Shown: piece by piece, positions 61,524 through 64,000 of the stretch
Layout: every line of letters starts with the position of its first letter
How positions within the stretch are numbered: the stretch's first letter is position 1
Origin: Oceanobacillus sp. HTM 045
Lineage (GTDB): Bacteria; Pseudomonadota; Alphaproteobacteria; Rhodobacterales; Rhodobacteraceae
Reading direction: 5' to 3'
Length of the DNA: 64,000 nt
Assembly: GCA_009733745.1 (NCBI GenBank)
Contig: WNWL01000003.1
Location: 248,001-312,000, forward strand
Made by a program: the position numbers and the translations under genes
Notes under the pieces: generated by a model
Told to the model about the DNA's origin: nothing
The model's input: only the letters and a program-made list of their open reading frames with translations
Database searches by the model: none

Positions 61524-61656
61524 GGGAAACGTCCGGCCCTGGTCGGGCGTGGTGCCCCTCCGGGTCTGCTTGATTTATCCCGGCAACCCCTCCCGCACTC
61601 CGAGCCGCTTGCAGCGGCAGAGAACGCCCGGCCCCCGGGAGGGCCGGACGTGGCCC
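61524..61656 (+). repeat. Intergenic inverted-repeat element, family 1, array copy 2
   Basis: A 133-bp copy. Ends: GGGAAACGTCCGGCCCT (61524-61540) and AGGGCCGGACGTGGCCC (61640-61656). Contains GTCTGCTTGATTTAT, TTGCAGCGGCAGAGAACGCCCGGCC. The right flank CGCGCTGGTCGCGCGTGCTGCGGCGGGTCGGTGT also recurs after copy 4, so the duplicated unit is longer than the inverted-repeat element. Confidence 0.85.
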
Positions 61657-61740
61657 GCGCTGGTCGCGCGTGCTGCGGCGGGTCGGTGTGCTTCAAACCT
61701 GCGGACTCCTAGGTTCATCCGCCGCTCTCACAGGGTCTGA

Positions 61741-61855
61741 GCGAAAAGGAAGTCAACCGGCTCTGATCAATCGTGGTGCCTCGCAGAGTCTGCTTGATAT
61801 GTGGACGCCACCTCTCCCGACCTCGGGCCTACTTGCAGCGGCACACAACGCTCAC
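61741..61855 (+). repeat. Intergenic inverted-repeat element, family 1, array copy 3 (degenerate)
   Basis: A decayed copy. The recognisable parts are GTCTGCTTGATATGTGGACGCCACCTCTCCCG and CTTGCAGCGGCACACAACGCTC; both inverted repeats are eroded or lost. It lies between the intact copies 2 and 4. Confidence 0.65.
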
Positions 61856-61867
61856 GGTCAGTGCGAA

Positions 61868-61999
61868 GGGCAACGTCCGGCCCTGGACGGGCGTGGTGTT
61901 ACTCAGGGTCTGCTTGATTTATGGACGCACCCCCTCCCGCCCTATGATCCCTTGCAGCGGCAGAGAACGCCCGGCCCCGGGGAGGGCCGGACGTTGCCC
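61868..61999 (+). repeat. Intergenic inverted-repeat element, family 1, array copy 4 (reference copy)
   Basis: A 132-bp element bounded by a perfect 17-bp inverted repeat: GGGCAACGTCCGGCCCT (61868-61884) and AGGGCCGGACGTTGCCC (61983-61999). The interior has GGACGGGCGTGGTG, GTCTGCTTGATTTATGGACGC, CCCCCTCCCGCCCT and TTGCAGCGGCAGAGAACGCCCGGCC. It encodes no protein of its own. Size and symmetry resemble ERIC-type repeats or small MITEs, but no flanking target duplication was identified. Confidence 0.85.
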
Positions 62000-62051
62000 G
62001 CGCTGGTCGCGCGTGCTGCGGCAGGTCGGTGTTCACATCTCCAGACCCGGC

Positions 62052-63200
62052 CTACCCCACCAGTTCCGCCAGCGCCTCCCGGTCGAGCGCGAAGCCGCTG
62101 TCGATCCAGGCCGCCTCGGCCTTGGCCAGCGCCGCGCCGAGGGCCGGGCCGGGCTCCATGCCGCGCGCCATCAGGTGCTCTGCCCTGAGCGGGAACACGG
62201 CGGAGGCCCCCCGCGTGATCTCCGCCTCCAGCCCCTCCGGCAGCCCCGCGCCGGTGGAGGCCGCGCGCACCAGCAGCCCGGCCCGCGCAATATCCGCGCC
62301 ATGCCGGTAGGCCGAGGCGGCGGGCCCTTCACCGGAGGAGGCCACGGCGCGGATCGCCCCCTCGTCCCGCGCGTCGCGGTTGGAGAGCCGCCATGCCGCC
62401 GCCGGGTCCTCGCCGCCAAGCGCCACCAGCCGCGCGCGCCAGTCGGGCGCGGCCCCGGCGAGCCCCTCCAGGTGCACCAGCGGCGCGATGGCCGCCACGT
62501 CCGCGCCCGGCAGGCAGCGCATCAGCACGCCCGAGGCCTGCATCGCCGCCAGCGCCGGGGCCGGGTCCGGGGCGGCGAGCAGCTTGCGCATCTCGTGCCC
62601 GATCCGCTCACGCGCGAGCCTGCCGATCCCCTCGGCCAGCTCGGCGCAGGCGGCGAGCCCGTCCGGGTCGATCCCGTCCGCCCCGTACCAGGCGTGAAAC
62701 CGGAAGAAGCGCAGGATCCGCAGGTAGTCCTCGCGGATCCGGTCATGCGCGTCGCCGATGAAGCGGATGCGCCGCGCGGCGATGTCGTCGAGCCCGCCGA
62801 CCGGGTCCGCCACCTCGCCGTCCGGTGCGCAGTAGAGCGCGTTGACAGTGAAGTCGCGGCGCAGCGCGTCCTCGCCGATACTGTCGGAGAAACGCACGAC
62901 CGCACGCCGCCCGTCGGTCTCCACGTCGGCGCGGAAGGTGGTGATCTCGAACCCCTCGCCGTCGGCGACCGCGGTCACCGTGCCGTGCTCGATCCCGGTC
63001 GGCACCGCGCGCAGCCCCGCCGCCTCCAGCGCCGCGACCACCGCGTCGGGGCGGAGCGGCGTGCAGAGGTCCACGTCGTCCACCGGCATCTCCAGCAGGG
63101 TGTTGCGCACGCAGCCGCCGACCGCCCAGACGCGCCCGCCGAGCGCGTCGAACACCCGCCGCAGGGCAGGCGCCGCCAGCCAGTCGGGGGCGATGCGCAT
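62052..63200 (-). CDS. cca: CCA tRNA nucleotidyltransferase
   Basis: Adds or repairs the 3'-CCA end of tRNAs; 382 residues, class II nucleotidyltransferase. The catalytic head has VWAVGGCVRNTLLEMPVDDVDLCTPLRPD (GG.VRn and the DxD metal pair), then ITTFRADVETDGRRAVVRFSDSIGEDALRRDFTVNALYCAPDGEVADPVGGLDDIAARRIRFIGDA with RRDFTVNAL, and the neck HDRIREDYLRILRFFRFHAWYG. The alphaproteobacterial type with a long helical tail fits. It lies 2 bp downstream of a NUDIX gene on the same strand, as in many relatives. Confidence 0.94.
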   Translation of the reverse strand: MRIAPDWLAAPALRRVFDALGGRVWAVGGCVRNTLLEMPVDDVDLCTPLRPDAVVAALEAAGLRAVPTGIEHGTVTAVADGEGFEITTFRADVETDGRRAVVRFSDSIGEDALRRDFTVNALYCAPDGEVADPVGGLDDIAARRIRFIGDAHDRIREDYLRILRFFRFHAWYGADGIDPDGLAACAELAEGIGRLARERIGHEMRKLLAAPDPAPALAAMQASGVLMRCLPGADVAAIAPLVHLEGLAGAAPDWRARLVALGGEDPAAAWRLSNRDARDEGAIRAVASSGEGPAASAYRHGADIARAGLLVRAASTGAGLPEGLEAEITRGASAVFPLRAEHLMARGMEPGPALGAALAKAEAAWIDSGFALDREALAELVG

Positions 63201-63202
63201 GG

Positions 63203-63829
63203 TCAGGCCGCGCCTTCGGAGCGGAGCGCCTCGATCCGGTCCGACAGCCCCTTCAGCATCCCTGCGGTCGCGCCCCAGATGTAATGCCCCTCCCAGGGCA
63301 TCGCGTACCAGGACCGCTCGCGGCCCTGCCAGACGCGGGTGTCGCGCTTGCGGTTGGCCGGGTCCATCAGGAAATCGAGCGGCGCCTCGAACACGGAGGA
63401 GACCTCGCCCGGATCGATCACCGGCACCCAGGCCCGCGAGACGAAGCCGACGAAGGGCGTGACGCGGAAGCCGGTGCCGGTCTGGTAGGGATCGATCGGG
63501 CCGACCACCTCGACCAGGTCGGCGCTCATGCCGATCTCCTCCTCCGCCTCGCGCAGCGCGGTCGCCAGCGGCGAGGGGTCGTCCGCCTCCACCTTGCCGC
63601 CGGGAAAGCTGACCTGCCCGGCATGGTGCTTCAGATGGTCGGCGCGGTGGGTCAGCACGACATGCAGCGTGCCGCTCCGCTCGATGATCGGGCAGAGCAC
63701 CGCCGCCGGGCGGCGCTTCAGGCCGGGCATCTGGCGCACCTTCTCCTCCGGGTCGAGGTCGAAATCCGACCGCGCCCCGAGCGCGCCCAACAGCACCGCC
63801 TTCTCGATATCCGCCCGCGTGAGTGCCAT
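63203..63829 (-). CDS. NUDIX hydrolase, CoA pyrophosphatase type
   Basis: A 208-residue NUDIX protein resembling NudL/Nudt7-type CoA pyrophosphatases, which split CoA into 3',5'-ADP and phosphopantetheine. It has RRPAAVLCPIIERSGTLHVVLTHRADHLKHHAGQVSFPGGKVEADDPSPLATALREAEEEIGM, containing the CoA-type LTHRADHLKHHAGQVSFPGG segment and the NUDIX box (GGKVEADDPSPLATALREAEEEIG). The NPYQ-like and C-terminal parts are normal. It is paired with cca downstream. Activity on CoA is a family prediction. Confidence 0.92.
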   Translation of the reverse strand: MALTRADIEKAVLLGALGARSDFDLDPEEKVRQMPGLKRRPAAVLCPIIERSGTLHVVLTHRADHLKHHAGQVSFPGGKVEADDPSPLATALREAEEEIGMSADLVEVVGPIDPYQTGTGFRVTPFVGFVSRAWVPVIDPGEVSSVFEAPLDFLMDPANRKRDTRVWQGRERSWYAMPWEGHYIWGATAGMLKGLSDRIEALRSEGAA

Positions 63830-63905
63830 GCCGGGTAGATGCCCGACGGAACCGGCGGTTTCAAGGCGGCGCGGGTTCAGGGCAGGCGGGTTCAGGGCGG
63901 GGCGT

Positions 63906-64000
63906 TCAGCACCCGCCCTCGCCGGCCAGGATCGTCCGGCGCAGGTAGCCGGCGGTGAAGTCGTAGGCGACCAGCCCCTCCGCCGTCGGGATCGCCAGCC
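63906..64000 (-). CDS. C-terminal end of a gene running off the window
   Basis: The last 95 bases encode the final 30 residues of a minus-strand frame, LAIPTAEGLVAYDFTAGYLRRTILAGEGGC in pieces such as EGLVAYDFTAGYLRR, ending at TGA (63906-63908). The rest lies outside the window, so neither family nor function can be given. The reading frame is open to the window edge and lies 76 bp upstream of the NUDIX gene on the same strand. Confidence 0.4.
   Translation of the reverse strand, partial: LAIPTAEGLVAYDFTAGYLRRTILAGEGGC

Noticed and set aside
61257-62051. Overlapping open frames (about 140-500 residues) across the repeat array
   Set aside because: The frames only reflect the GC-rich repeats; translations repeat low-complexity pieces and no start or family is convincing.

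Overview
The window is a 64 kb stretch of a very GC-rich chromosome with dense, short-spaced genes. Gene content and local order point to an alphaproteobacterium of the Rhodobacterales type: hisB divergent from hslV-hslU, the fxsA / Tim44-like / mltA / Smr cluster, comF-grxC-nitrilase, a dipeptide ABC operon ending in an M19 dipeptidase, and a DmdC-type acyl-CoA dehydrogenase. This is inference from gene families and synteny; no rRNA or tRNA gene was seen.

Layout. 1-7.1 kb: a DUF454 membrane protein, a secreted Cys-rich protein, hemW with an amine oxidase, and a membrane HisKA_2 histidine kinase followed by three single-domain receivers. 7.4-13.8 kb: a complete dipeptide/oligopeptide ABC operon ending in a dipeptidase. 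14-22 kb: secreted SMP-30-like protein, Rieske oxygenase, serine hydrolase, a three-gene periplasmic SCO operon, DUF2147 protein, threonine aldolase, YHS protein. 22-29.6 kb: a LysM/TRAP-binding-protein fusion, hisH/DUF2628/hisB, hslV/membrane protein/hslU, upp. 29.8-39 kb: small secreted proteins, an AAA ATPase with a TPR methyltransferase, a PAS histidine kinase, Smr, mltA, Tim44-like, fxsA. 39-46 kb: mutS overlapped by a NYN/OST-HTH gene, MBL-fold hydrolase and acyl-CoA dehydrogenase. 46-55.6 kb: Sua5, FAD-linked dehydrogenase, nucleotidyltransferase, nitrilase, grxC, comF, methyltransferase, a repeat-containing protein, a YcaQ-like protein, hemH. 55.7-64 kb: exported protein, a triple RidA protein, DUF2269, SDR/DoxX-like protein, acyl-CoA dehydrogenase, an array of intergenic repeats, CCA transferase and a NUDIX hydrolase, then the end of a gene that runs off the window.

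No phage, IS transposase, CRISPR array or classical defence island was found. The least ordinary material is: (i) three families of small intergenic elements, about 130-155 bp, bounded by inverted repeats (eight copies of one family, four of them in tandem); (ii) a single-chain protein of three RidA domains, none with the catalytic arginine; (iii) an orphan TRAP-type binding protein carrying an N-terminal LysM domain; (iv) a membrane kinase with three intact, tandem receiver paralogues; (v) an uncharacterised SCO plus two secreted Cys-containing proteins.

Starts were often moved inside the longest open frame, on the basis of signal peptides, stop/start overlaps (ATGA, GTGA) or ribosome binding sites; each case is stated. 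Functions are assigned from motifs read by eye, without database searches.
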